A DNA stretch of 64,000 nt, taken from Escarpia spicata. Taxonomy: Eukaryota > Annelida > Polychaeta > Sabellida > Siboglinidae. Shown piece after piece: positions 27,701 to 41,300 of the stretch. Each line of letters begins with the position of its first letter. The first letter of the stretch is position 1. The stretch is from NCBI GenBank assembly GCA_963995525.1, contig OZ023206.1, forward strand, positions 27,892,960 to 27,956,959. Reading direction: 5' to 3'. A program made the translations under genes and the position numbers. The notes under the pieces are model-generated. The model worked only from the letters and a program-made list of their open reading frames with translations, had not been told where the DNA came from and did not search any database.

Positions 27701-30327
27701 TTTAATTTCAGCAGTTTACAAAAAAGGTTAACTATATCATTTGTTTGTTTGCAGGAACGAGCAGTCGATGTGTACGCCCACAACTTCAGCACTGGTGGTG
27801 TTTCCAACATCATCTTCACCACTGACACACACAGAGTGATCACCACCGGCTATGACGGAGTCATGTCATGCTACAAATGGAAGTCAGTGCAACAGTTTTT
27901 TTTAAAGATATTGAATTGTTATTAAAATAACGATAGAAGTATTGTTGGTCACCTAAAGAGAAGCAAAACGCAATTGTGTGGGCCTATATACACCTAAAAG
28001 AGCTAATACAATCTAACCATTTGAAACTAAAATCAACAATATCACACTGGTCAGCTAGTGGTTTACTCAGAATTTATTTTCAAAGTTGGAGATTCTAGAG
28101 AAATCTCACAGTTCATGATGGCTGACATATTGAGACACGACCCCGATGCTTAACCAATAAGCACCTAGAACATCGATCATGATGCTGTGGTGATGTGTCA
28201 AATGTCCCTGTTTCTTTGACGTGTATATGAATAGCCAGCTTATATGTTGGTTTCTTGTATTCCCTTTGAATCAGAGTTACATTTGTGGCAACTGTTATAC
28301 TGCCAGACAGTACATTCATGCAACAATGTCAGCCAAGTCAGGGCCAAGCAGTGATGTAGATAATAAGCTGTAAATATTCCTCCTCATTTTGAATTCTTGA
28401 TTTTCTTGCTTCATTCTCATTTTGAAAAAATTCAATTGATCTGGTAGTGTGGAGCGCAGTAGCACAGCGGTAAGAGCTCCGGACTCTCAACAGAGAGGAC
28501 GCGGGTTCGAATCCTGTGTGGCGGTGTCGAACCTTGGGCAAGTTCATTTACTCTACATTGCTTCAGTTCACTCAGCTGTATGAATGACTACCTGGCTATG
28601 GACAGTGGTGGATATTTGTGTATGAATAGTCTTTGCGCATTAATTGCATTGTGGCTGAATGCTTCCCAGAGTAGTCGAGATGGTGTTTGATTGAACAGGT
28701 CTGCCAGGGAGTAAAGTGTAAAGTGCTTTGAGCAGTCCTGAGGACTGGATACTGCGCTATATAAGAAGTTACCTTTACTTTACTTTATCGACTATGACAA
28801 GTTGACTTTACTTGCTAACACAAGAACCATATCACCGATGAACAGAGATAATGAAGAGACCATTGTGGCTGTTGTAGTTTCACGACGGTCGGCGCTGAGA
28901 AGGCAAAGCAGGCAGTACAAGAAGCTGCCACACGCCATGCCAAGTTGGCTGACATCGGAGCAGGGGAGACTGCTGCCTTGAAGGCCATGACTAAATGGTT
29001 GCCAATCACATCTGAACCCAGACAAAGTCATGTGCAAACTCCAGAGGAGGTGGGTGTTGTATCATGTATGCAAGCGAATGAATTCATTATCAAACCTTAA
29101 GTATCATCCAAACAACCAGCATACCTACATTATATTCTCACTCCAGCAAAGAAACACAAACAGCTTTGGTCGGCAGACTCTGATCTATTTTTTGTTCCCA
29201 TAGTTAAGACGAATGCTGGAACTTGAGCGTTTTCAGTTGCCGCACCAATATTATGGAACGTACTCCCTATTAGTGTTAAATCGGTAAGAAATATAGTTTC
29301 ATTTCACCGTCATCTAAAAACTATCCTTTTAATACTGCATATCTTCCTTAGCTTCTTAGCAATTCCATCCACTGGTTGACAACTTTTGCTCTGTACATGA
29401 CAATGAGAACGCTTAATCCTTTGGATTTATTGCACCACTGAGCTCAGATTTTCCAAGGATATTATAAAGAATTTATTTCATTATTATTATTAAGAGTCAA
29501 ATCTGCAACAGTAATAAAGACACTTACATGGATATATGCATAGTTCTTTTATACAAACACATATTTAGAAATCTACATACAATTATGTATGTATGTGCAC
29601 TACAAACAAGCATACCGTTACATGCATTCTAGATACAGTCACACTTACAAAAAGGTAGACATTGCATTAAAAAGTTCTGTAATAGAAAAATTTATGTTTT
29701 ACAAAGAGAGGCCAATTATTTTCTTCATATGAGATGCATCTATGATAGCAACATATCTGTTTTAATAGGAATCACTGACCCCTTTTCACCTTTTTGTTTG
29801 TTTTTGTTTTACTATATAATTTTTAAGTAGTCATCATGAGTTTCATTTAAGTATAGTTGAAATATATCATATAGTAATATACTTGTATGCTGCACATTGT
29901 GTAATTTTATTTGGGATAAAATAAATATATTATTCTTGTTCAGCGTGCAGTTGTTTTACCCTAAAAAGGACAGTATGACTGTAGAGTTTTGCAAATGTAT
30001 GTCAAAAGTTCTGTATGAGCACACGGGCCACACCACTGAACATACAGACTACTACCACAACTGTAATATTTCAACCTTTCTATTTCTTTCAGATGAATGA
30101 CAATCTAAATGAGGCCATTGCAAGTGCGATTAAAGCTGATGAGATATTTTCTGCTCCCCTAGCGGTGGCTAAGATTAACCCTACCTGGCTAGAGTTACAA
30201 GAACATGAGGTAAATGTCACTCCTTCACAATAATAAAATAACTTGTTTATTTTTATAATTCAGCTGTTGGTTCAGCAATCTGTACAACTCCCATACATCT
30301 AACTAGTGTAAAGCTATCAAATGTGTG

Positions 30328-30398
<71 letters not shown>

Positions 30399-32332
30399 AT
30401 GTGTGTAAGTGTATACATGTGTAAGTATGTGGGTGTAGATTAACATTTCCCTTCTAGTCAATATGCATCTCAGACACACAACTGTAAGGGAATCATTAAT
30501 TTTCGACCCTCAGAAGAAAAGCTACACCTTAATTTTTCAAAATGTCCAGCTCGTTAAGGGTTCTTACTGGTTTTAGGATTCATGCAGTATGTAAATGAGA
30601 CATAATACAATTGTTCATAATTTTAAGCATATTTTCTGCAAATAAATTGGTGACATTCTTGCATTAACTCAAAAAATATTTCAAACATACACACATATGA
30701 AACATAAGTATTTACTTAAGAAACGTCATTGAAGAGTACTCTGGGAAACCATCTTGTTTGTCTGTGTGTACGTAACGCCATCTGGAGGATGGGCATTTTA
30801 GCAGAGTATAATAATTATTTTCATTTTCCAGCCTGCCACAACCTTGATTATTTGGTAAAACATTTAAAGAAAGTGTCAGCCTGTTGCACATATTGCATAC
30901 GTATACAAATGAAGTATTAATTACCAATCTTAAACCACTCCACCTCAAACAAGTTAAAAGTGTCTACATCATTATAAAAATGTACATACACCTGCATGCA
31001 GATGTGCATGTGTTTATGATAAAAGTACAGCTTCATGTATCCAAGCACAGTGACTATATGTATCAAACACTGTATGTTGTCAGAGACCCACAAAGTTGAT
31101 CAAATTACTTATTTTTGTGTACCTTAAATTTATGGACACCTCGGTAAAACAATTTTATTTTTGTTTCTATGTAATCGGACCCTGGAGGTAACTGTAATGA
31201 AGTTGCAAAATCCTGATAATATAAGGGTAATAAAACGTGGATGACATAACGTCAAGACTTGTCAAGAATGTATACTGTCATTACGACAGTGTGAAATAGA
31301 ACTTGCTGCTGTGATGAATGCAGCTTCTGGTATACAAGAGACATAGACATACAAAATATATGTATGGTTTTACATGCTACTAATGTATTTGTAATAACCG
31401 TTGTAAAGTGTCCCAGAACAATTATTTGGATGTATATATAATAAATATATAATAAATATTATCTAAGAAATATGTTATTATTATTACATGTGAGAATCAT
31501 GTTGACAGGCGATCAATGCTGAGGACCAACAGTACGCCACCGTCAAACACGATCTCAGAGTTCAGATCCGGGAAATGAGACGAAAGGTAAGATTTAATGA
31601 GGAGGTGGGGGAACCTCCCATAGCCCACCTGCTTTTCGAGCCCAACTTCTCCATCCCGCCAATTTTGAGTCCACAGGTACCTACCGCCTATGTCTAGGAC
31701 AAACCTCCCGGGAGCCTTCCATATTCTTTATCTGGTATTTTTAGATTTACCAATGACATTCACGATTACGAAACTAGACAAACCTGACATGTACGTCCTC
31801 TGACCAGCTCTACCGTAAGATCTTCAAACAGTTTGTTACGTAAAGGTCCGTTAATCTGGAGTTCAATTCCACCTAGTACTAAAAAAAAAAAACCTAAAAA
31901 GTGTTGTATTATCGCTAAAAACAAAAGTTGTAAGGGGGTATGGTGCTCTATCTTAATCAATTTTGAAACTAAAAAAAATTAGTATTTAATGTTTATCTAA
32001 TGTTCTACTCCACCTGTGTCATGCCGTACTCGGTGCTTCGTATCACCATATGTTTATGTTTGTGCTACATTACACTACACTTTTGAAATTTATTATGTAT
32101 ACACCTTAATCCATACGCTACACGTGAAATTATTATGTTGTTATAGTTATGTCTGGGTCGACAGCGACTAGTTATTTAATCATTTCTTTCTTAATCTTAT
32201 TATTATACCATCATTTATCAACTGGTTACAGCCGTAATTGACTCCTCTGTAAACACAGAATTGTATACCACCTTACTGTTTATTCCACTTCCTTGTATGT
32301 ATAATTTATACAATTCCAAAATAAACTATCTA

Positions 32333-32363
<31 letters not shown>

Positions 32364-35300
32364 TCCCCTCCCTGGCACACCCTCTCTTGAGTGATTAAAC
32401 AACACCATCAGATTGGTAATTCTCTTGAGAGAATCAACAATTATTTCTGTTAATCATTATGATTATATTTTATTCAGATCAGTATGGCCACTTTGCACAT
32501 GTGCAATCACTTTGCACCAGTGTTATCACATTGTATCAGTCCAGTCAGTTTGCACCAGTGTGGTCATTTTGTACCAGTGTGGTCAATTTGCACCAGTGCC
32601 AACAATTTGCACTAATACGGTAACTTTGCATCTATGGCTATACAGTCACTTTGTACTAGTGAAGTCACTTTGCACTGTGTTATGTTTAGTCGTGTTTTGT
32701 ATGAACCACTTGACTTGAGCACATAACTTGAATGGAAACAACTTTATTCACTACCTCAAAACATCCTGGTTACACCAACTAGATCCAACGTATTACTCCG
32801 TGATTTTGTCCGTTAGACAGCAGCATCTCACTCTGTGATTACACTGTGATAATAATTACAATGAACATTACATCCCTCCCCAATTCGGAAAGAAAGAGTT
32901 CGTCCAAACAGAATGTTCAGTGATTTTGTGAAAACATTCTACTGTGTCACTTGTTCAAGAACTACAAATTACAATTTTGTAACCATTACATAACTATTGC
33001 TCAGATGCAGTTTTATGAGTGTCAAAACATTAGGCATTAGACTGCCCTGTCCTAGACAAAGCACAGACTGGGGAATATTCTGCCCACAATGTCTGACTTT
33101 ATGTGAATTAGCACTTAGTTTAAGTACGATGGTCATGTACATATTCTCACTGGTCATCAGGGGTTGTCCTGCATCGGTGTTGCAACAACTTCCGGGGGTT
33201 CACCTGGTGTTTCCTCACCAGCTTCATCTGCCTCGCCACCTGTATCATCAGCATCCTCTTCAGTATCGGAATTTTGAGTTCGAGTTGCAGGAGTCATGTC
33301 TTTGAAAAACAACGAGTTTTGCATTATGTGATGGTTTCCATGTTGGGCTGTTATCATCGAGCCTTTACGTGATGTGATATGCGGTACGGGCACTCATCGT
33401 AAACAGGATCGGTTTTTTCCTCAGTGTTGCTGGTTTTACAAGAACAGGATCTCCTTCTCTGAATGTTGATGGTTTGACATATACTCTGCTGTCAGCATAC
33501 GTTTTCATTTTATGTTTTTGTCTGTCATCTCTTCTCTGCACGTCATCTCTGTGTACTCGAGATTGACTGTTTTCTTCTCCGTAAAACTCTGGTAACTTGA
33601 CCTTCATAGGACGAGAGAACAAGAGAGTCACTGGCGGATATCCTGTTGTCTCATGTGGGGTAGTTTCGTAGAAAACGATACATTTCTTGCTTCCAGTTTC
33701 TCCTCTCGCACGTAGATGCTTTGATGATCTTCTTTACGGTCCTCAAGTACCTCTCTACCTCTCCGTTGGCTCTTAGCCAGTAAGGTATGATCTTCCTATG
33801 ATGGAATCCTAGATGTTGTGCAAAGTTTGTAAAGTCACGGCTGTTAAATGGTGGTCCGTTGTTAGTGCCTAGTCTGTCCGGTATACCATATTCGGAGAAC
33901 ACCTTATCGATGCGTGGAATCATGGTGCTTGCAGAAGTTGACGATATAACTTCAACGATAAGAAATTTAGAGTAGTCATTGATCAAGACTAACAGATATT
34001 CTCCTGTCGTTAGCTCTGCAAAATCTGCGCTGATTTCTTTCCAAGGAACTTTGGATACAGTTGTCAATTGTAATGGTTCTCGCTTTGTTTCTGGCACAGA
34101 TGCTTGACACGCAGTATATGATCTTACACACTGCTCAACCATCTTGTAAATTCCGGGGAACCATATCTTCTCACGTGTCAGTGCTTTTTTCTTTACAATG
34201 CCTTGATGGCCTTCATGTGCTAGGTCTATGGCTTCCTTCTGGAGAGTTGTTGGAATGACCAATCGATTATCGTGAAGAACAAAGTCTTCTTCCACTGTCG
34301 CTGTCAGTTCATCCCTCATCAACTGTAATGACTTGTATGTCACGGTGTCGACGTCATCTGATAGTTGTTGGTACCACTTTCCATTACTCAAAGGTTGCAC
34401 CACTGCTTGTAATGTTGGATCTACGAGTGTTTCTCGTCTCACACAATCGATTGACATTGCTTTTGACACGGCGTTGACTGTTTTACGTAACTGACAAACT
34501 CCTCTGCAACTTTCTCTTCCCGGGACACAGGTTTCGGGTTTCTACACAGATGTCATGACAAGAAGTTGGCAGGATTGTCGGCACATGGACGGTAAATCTC
34601 CGTAGCATCATACGGTTGCAGTCTGAGGGTCCAACGTTCGATGCGTGCTGGGGGTTTCGAATTTGGGTTTCCATAGATGGTCACCAATGGTTTGTGGTCT
34701 GTGTAAATTGAGACAGACTGACCATACACATAGATGTAAAAGTGTTCACAAGCCCATACGATGGCTAGGGCTTCGCACTCTCTCTGAGAATATCTCTCTT
34801 CAACTGCCATCAGCGCATGACTACCGTATGCAATGACATGTCGGTTGCCTTCTTCGTCTCGTACCAGAATGGCTCCGAGGCCAACAGGGCTAGCATCAAC
34901 ATAGATCTCTGTTGCTTTTCCAACGTCAAAGTAGGATAGTACTGGTGCACTGGATAGAGATTGGCGTATGACATAAAGTGCTGAACTGCATTTGCTTGTC
35001 CATTCCCATGGTGTTTCTTTCTTGGTAAGCTCTCTAAGGGGTTGTGTCATAGATACATATCCTTGTATAAACCTTGCACAGAAGTTTGGCATTCCAAGAA
35101 GAATTCTGACTTGCGTTGGATTCGTGGGAATGTCGATGTTCTGAACTTTTACTTTCTTTGGATCTGCCCCTTTTGAAAAGACGTGTCCAAAGAACTCAAG
35201 TGTTGTCCTGCTGTATGCACACTTGTGTCTGTTCAGAGTAAGACCACACTCACGCAGTCGTTGAAACATGGTTTTCAGATTGTCGTTGTGCTCTTCTTGT

Positions 35301-38300
35301 GTTGCTCCAAAGACCAAAATATCATCACTGATGTTGATCGCTCCCAGTGTGCCACTGACTGTTTCACGAATGACATTCTGGAATACTTTGGCTGTGCTTG
35401 AGACACCAAAGTTGAGACGCTTATATCTCCACAATCCAGAGTGTGTTGAGAACGTAGTGATGTATCGGGACGATGGTTCTAACTCCAGCTGGTTGTAACC
35501 TTGGTTCAGATCAAGCTTGCTGAACACAGCTGCACCATTCAGATTGATCACTAGATCATTAATGGTTTGCGTGACATGTTGCTCTCGTTTGATGGCTTGG
35601 TTTGTTTGCAGCATGTCGACGTATACATGGATTTGACCCGGATTTTCGGTTTTGGCACTTCAACCAGTGGTGTCACCCAAGGTGTTGCTCCCTCCACTTT
35701 CTCTGTATCTCCAAGCTCTTCATATCGCTTCAGCTGATCTTTGAGTTGTTTCCTGACATGGAATGGAATCCTTCAATGTGGGTGGGCTACTGGCTGTACA
35801 GTCTCATCGATATGTAGCTTCACCTTGAAGTTCTTCAATTTCCCTAGTCCTTGGAACAGATCGTCATAGTCTGATACCAAATGGCCTACAGGCATGTCCT
35901 GGGGTTGTGGGTTGACACTTGCAGTTTTGATCATGGTGTCAACCTGGAGTAATCATGTTCGTCCATGATATTGATCTCGGCACCAGAGTCAGTTATAATG
36001 TCCAGTACTTGTCCATTTATACTAACTCGGGATTGTGGTCTTGCATCACGTTTCTCTGTGTTTACAGTATATAGTGACATTGTGTATACGTAGTTATCAC
36101 TTGGGCTGTCTTGAGCTTCCTGCCTGTTCACATTTATCTTGTGAGTTTTCCACAAATTGTTAGGCATGATTGTCTTGTTTTCGGTGGTTTTCATCATGCA
36201 GAACGAAGCAAAGTGGTTCGGCTTTCTGCAATTCCTGCATCGTTTTCCAAAGAGCTATCTTGCCTCCTTTGTGTGGCCATGTTTGTCCACTGTTTCTGCA
36301 TTTGTTTACAGGTCGCTCATGTTGGTGAACTTGGCGTTTTTAATTTTGGAACCTCCTATCATTCTGTTGACATATACCGAACTGGTAGGGTTGGAACACT
36401 CAATGCCTGCAGCCTGTGTCTCCTCTGTTTCCATCTAACATTTTCATTAGAGTCATGTCGGGATCACTCAATGCTTTTCGATGCAACTTATTCGAGATAC
36501 AATTTTGCATGATTTGGCTTTTGATTTCTCTGTCGATGTCTGTAAATTCGCATGTGACGGCCTCCTGCTTCAGACATGTGTAGTGCCTTGTGATGTCTTC
36601 ACCCTTGTCTTCTTTATATTCTCTGAACTCGTACACTTCATATTCCCTGTTGTGTTTGGGGGCAAAGTAGGCAGTCAGTGCTACCACTGCTTTGTCGAAT
36701 GCATTTTTGTTTCCGTCGGCGTCTGGGTTTGGGAGTGTATTGAATATGTCATCCGTCTCCTCTCCTGCGTAATGCAATAGAAGTGCATGTTGGCGAGTAG
36801 TGTTAGTGACTTTAATAACCAGCATCAAGTTTTTGAAACGAGCCACCCATTTTGTCCATCAAAGTAACAGGAGACATCACCCACATCGAGACTGACATCA
36901 AACCGTGGAAATGACGGTAATGCTTCTGCCATAGTGACCAGATATATAAGTCGAGTTGTTTATTTATCTCACCACATGATTGGTCAAACTCCTTGTCACT
37001 CCTTGCCACGTTTAGTCATGTTTTGTTTGAACCATCTGACTTGAGCACATGGCTTGAATGTACGTTCACTACCGCAAACCATCCTGGTTCCACCGACTAG
37101 ATCCAATGCATTACTCCGTGATGTTATCCGCCAGACGGCATCATCTCATGTTATGGTTATGCTGTGATAATAATTACAATGAACATTACACACTGGTGGA
37201 CTCATTTTGCACGAGTGTCTTCACTTTACACCAGTGCGACCACTTTGCACCAGAAAACCTAATGGAAGATCACACTTTGATACAAATGACAAATAAATCG
37301 CTCTTCTTAACTAGGAGTAAAAGCAGCCACATTTATCAATGTTTCAGATTCAAGTCATGATGCGTGAGAATGATGCCGTGCCTGACATTGAGAAGTTATC
37401 TCACCCCGAGTTTGACCTTGACCTTGATGAACAGTTGCGCCTTCAAGCCAATGGTGAAATAGAAATTCGCAAGGTTTGTCGACTTGGTTGTCTAAGGTTA
37501 GAAATTCACTGTTAAACTTTTGTTCCGAGTCACATGTTTGTATGACCAGCAATGATTTTCTATACCATGGTTGTCTGACTGGGTCAATGCACATACCATG
37601 ACTCTATCTGGTTGGTCAATGTACTTTGCACAACAACATTTTACATACTGCAAGAAATGATGAATCCAGTGGTCAGTTTTAGTCACAAACCGACATCAGA
37701 CCCTGCTGGAAAAAGGGGGGTATGCTAATTAGGGCATGCATGCTAAAAAAGAATGAATACGGTAGATGGGTTACTGAGTGATCCAAATTACCTATGTAGA
37801 GTAATTTTCTCAGTTTGGCAACTGGCGAACTGGGAAGAGTAAGCATTGGTGACGTCAGGCTTTCTATCACAATGGTGCTATCCATGCAATTTAAATTATG
37901 TGTCTCCAACTAAGGTTAATATATCAAACTGCTGGCATAATATTCTTGCATATAGTTGCTAAAGGTTAGTTTTTATTAACTCTTGTTGGTAAAGATTAGT
38001 TTTTATTAACTCTAGATGCATTGGCCCCAAAAATACTTCTCCTTAACAATCATTGCTTATACCAGAACATCAGCCACATGTTCTGGATGCCCGTTAAGGT
38101 ATGTGATTATCTGTCATTGAGTACCCTGGTAGTTCATATTTTTTCACGATGTCATTCTGCTGGCATCTGTACGTATGTCTGTATTGTTTCTTCACAGATC
38201 CGTGAGGAAATTGAGTATGAAAACTTGGCAAAGATGTACTTGGCCGAACTGATCAAGAAGGAATGCTGGGATGACATGGACACCAAAGGTCGCGGCCTCT

Positions 38301-41300
38301 CTGTAAGTTCAATTCTCCGGGCTACTGTTACTGTATGAAGCCTCAACACACTGCCTATAGGAAAAATCAAATCAGTTCAGAACAATGATGTATCCCTTAC
38401 AACAACAAGAATTAATGAGGTTAAATTATCGGTGCAGCAAATAATACATTATACCTGCTATAACAATTACTGATTTTTTAACAAAAATGACAACATTGGC
38501 ATCAGAGCTCACAAACTGGTCAATCTAATGTTCAAATAAATACTAACACTATCAAACAAGTTCAGTCTTAATTGGTTGTGTATGTAAAAGTAGGTAAACT
38601 TAGTCTTGCTTCACAAAAGAAAATAATTTTATAGTGAAAATATTACACCCGTTACATCATATGTTTGTTGCCAATTTCTCAACGATCAACTACTGAATAT
38701 AAGAGTTAATCTGGGTTGGGACAATTATAAATAAAAACCTTACTGCTCAGATTTATATGATACATATAGGTTTTGGCCATGGGTAGCAGTCTTATTGAAT
38801 CCTATTAAGCCAAACCAATTCAGTTGATATGCCTGAATAATTGTTTACATTTTATTGGTAAATTGTTTTAATTCAGTCATTTTTATATTTACTGTTTTTA
38901 TTGTAATTTTTTTAATGTTTAGAATTGGTAAATTGATTCATGATTTTGTTTTTACTAGTAACAACATTTTAACTATTATTTATTTAGTATTATTTACAAT
39001 TTATTGTGAATTATATATTTTATGAAAAGCTGTATAAATGTGGATGTAGAAGAGTATGTATATCTGAGTGATGAAAATCTGGTTGTAATATGTGACATGG
39101 TCACCACCATGAAATAAAGCTTAATACAAAGCTCTCATACAAACATACATCTGCCTTGGTGTGCACAGTAAACTAGCCATGATTCCGAGTCAGTATGTCC
39201 ACTACCTTAGTAAAGAGCTTTGCCCCACATAAATAAAACTTTTACTACTACAACTTAAACTGTGTGTCGCAGGCGTTTACCTCCCCCCTGGTTGTCTACA
39301 ACTACCCCCTAAGATTGAGGGGGTTGATGGAGCTTGAGGAACTAGACCGTATCACACAACAGAGGCGGATCGAGAAAGCAGAATATCAAGTGAGTAATAG
39401 CAAAAATCGATAAGCGAGCGAAAAGTGAACAACTGAAAACACGTCCCAAAAATGCTTTTTTGAACGATTGCTTGTACCATTACGATTTGTCTGATCCAAA
39501 TAATCTTGATATCGTTTGAAAGCTTACGATTTCTGCTATTCAAATATATATAATGGTTTTCTGATAGTCATTCCTAAAATAAACTATAAACGAACATAGA
39601 ACGGTGCCGGTTCCGGTGTCTTAGACACTGTGAACGATGTTGTTTCATTAACACAGTTCACCAATCTACCGATTAAGGCACCACTATCTGATTTCATGGT
39701 ATAAGCTCCACCCACTTTCAAACAGCTGCTAAAATGACATACATGAAGTAGGCGTGACGTCACAATCACGTATATCAACTAACCAACGCAAACAATTTTG
39801 ACCTGTTGGTTGGCGTATGTTATCGTGACGTCACACCGATGTAGATATATATCGGTTTCGCTGTGATCAAAGCACATGAGTTTTGCCGCGGTTTAAAAGT
39901 GAGTGGAGCTTATAACATAAAATCAAGAAATGGTGAAGTGCGCATGTCTGAACCTATGCAAATGAGGAAAACAGCGCCAAAATCGGAAGTTTATTGCACT
40001 GAGTACTCGCCGACAATATCGTTCGGAACCGTACAGAACACCGAAAACGGCACGATTATAGGTCCGTTTATAAGTGTTCTATAATCGGTTACCGGGAAAT
40101 ATATATGACGCTAGAATAACAAAAAGTGCATCCTTTCAAATGATACCAAAATCGTCGGGACAGGACGAGCCATGTGGGTGCTAGTGACCGTAGAATTTCA
40201 TGTTTTGGATGTGTTCCGAGTTGTTCATTTTTCGCTCGCTTATCTATTTTTCATAATAGTAATAATCACATAATTCTTAGACCTCTGATTTATTCTCCAT
40301 ATTACAGTATTTATTATTACTATTATTTTAGTTGTCTATCATAATACTAGTATATCATTTTTTTTATTTGTTCATTAATATTTTTTTGTATATTTATTTA
40401 TTTAATTATAATTATATATGTATGCTTTTGTACGTATACTTTTATAGTCTTAGCCTAGGTTTACTTAGTACAGATTTGTTTAATGAAGTTTTAGTAAATT
40501 TATGTTTACTACTCAAATTTAGTAGCTGTAATAATCATTATATAAGTCTTAGCATTTTATCGTCACCCTAGAACACGCTAGAGTTTTACTCTGAATATGA
40601 GTGAAAATAAAGTGTATTGTTATTATTTATTTTTGATCTATTTCCTATATTCAAATAATTGTTCAGGGGCATCTCAGAATGTCTTCACAATTCTAATCAT
40701 ATTTTTAATTATAAAAAATCATTGTTTAGCAAACATATATTTATAATTGATAAATGCATATATAAATACTAATACTAATAAAAACAATTATAAATTAACT
40801 AAGATACAGAGATATCTAACTAAATTAGAACATTTAAAAATCACAGTGATAAATATCAGTAGGAAGATGTTAAAGAGAATATCCAACTTTAGTATATATG
40901 TGACTTGGGAGAAAACATACCAAATTTATCCAATAAAACAAGGCTAATTTCTTAACAGCCTCTATAAATGTAATAATTTAAGCATGTTATATTAACATGT
41001 AAGATGTTTTGATACATTAATTTAAAAAAATCAGTTTGGTATTTTGTGCTGCAAGAAAAGGCCAGTTAAAAATAACATGTTACCATCAATATTATTTTTT
41101 TCAGCCAAACTATTTCATTGCGCAATTCTGATATATTACTTGCTAGAAAACAATTACACATATGCGAGTTCGATTTTCCATGTATTTCTGCCCGCAACAC
41201 TACTCTAGGCACCATTTAGAAGATTACCTCATTACGGTGCATAGTGGTCTCTATATCACATGTGACCTTTACATAATGCACTTGAAATTGGGTTAAAATA

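Larger units (their letters stand above)
32678..37189 (-). mobile_element. Ty3/Gypsy LTR retrotransposon, decayed
   Basis: 4.5 kb on the minus strand, with LTRs at 32678-32872 and 37004-37189. A 5-bp target duplication CACTG sits at 32673-32677 and 37190-37194. A polypurine tract (GGGGAGGGA on the minus strand) abuts the 3' LTR. Order gag, protease, RT-RNase H, integrase is that of Ty3/Gypsy. The frames are broken and key residues are changed, and the LTRs have diverged visibly, so it is an old, inactive copy. It lies antisense to CFAP43 in intron 16. Confidence 0.93.

Noticed and set aside
28449..28530. Functional tRNA gene
   Set aside because: A and B boxes are present, but the sequence continues into a multi-copy SINE body and the arms do not give a clean cloverleaf.
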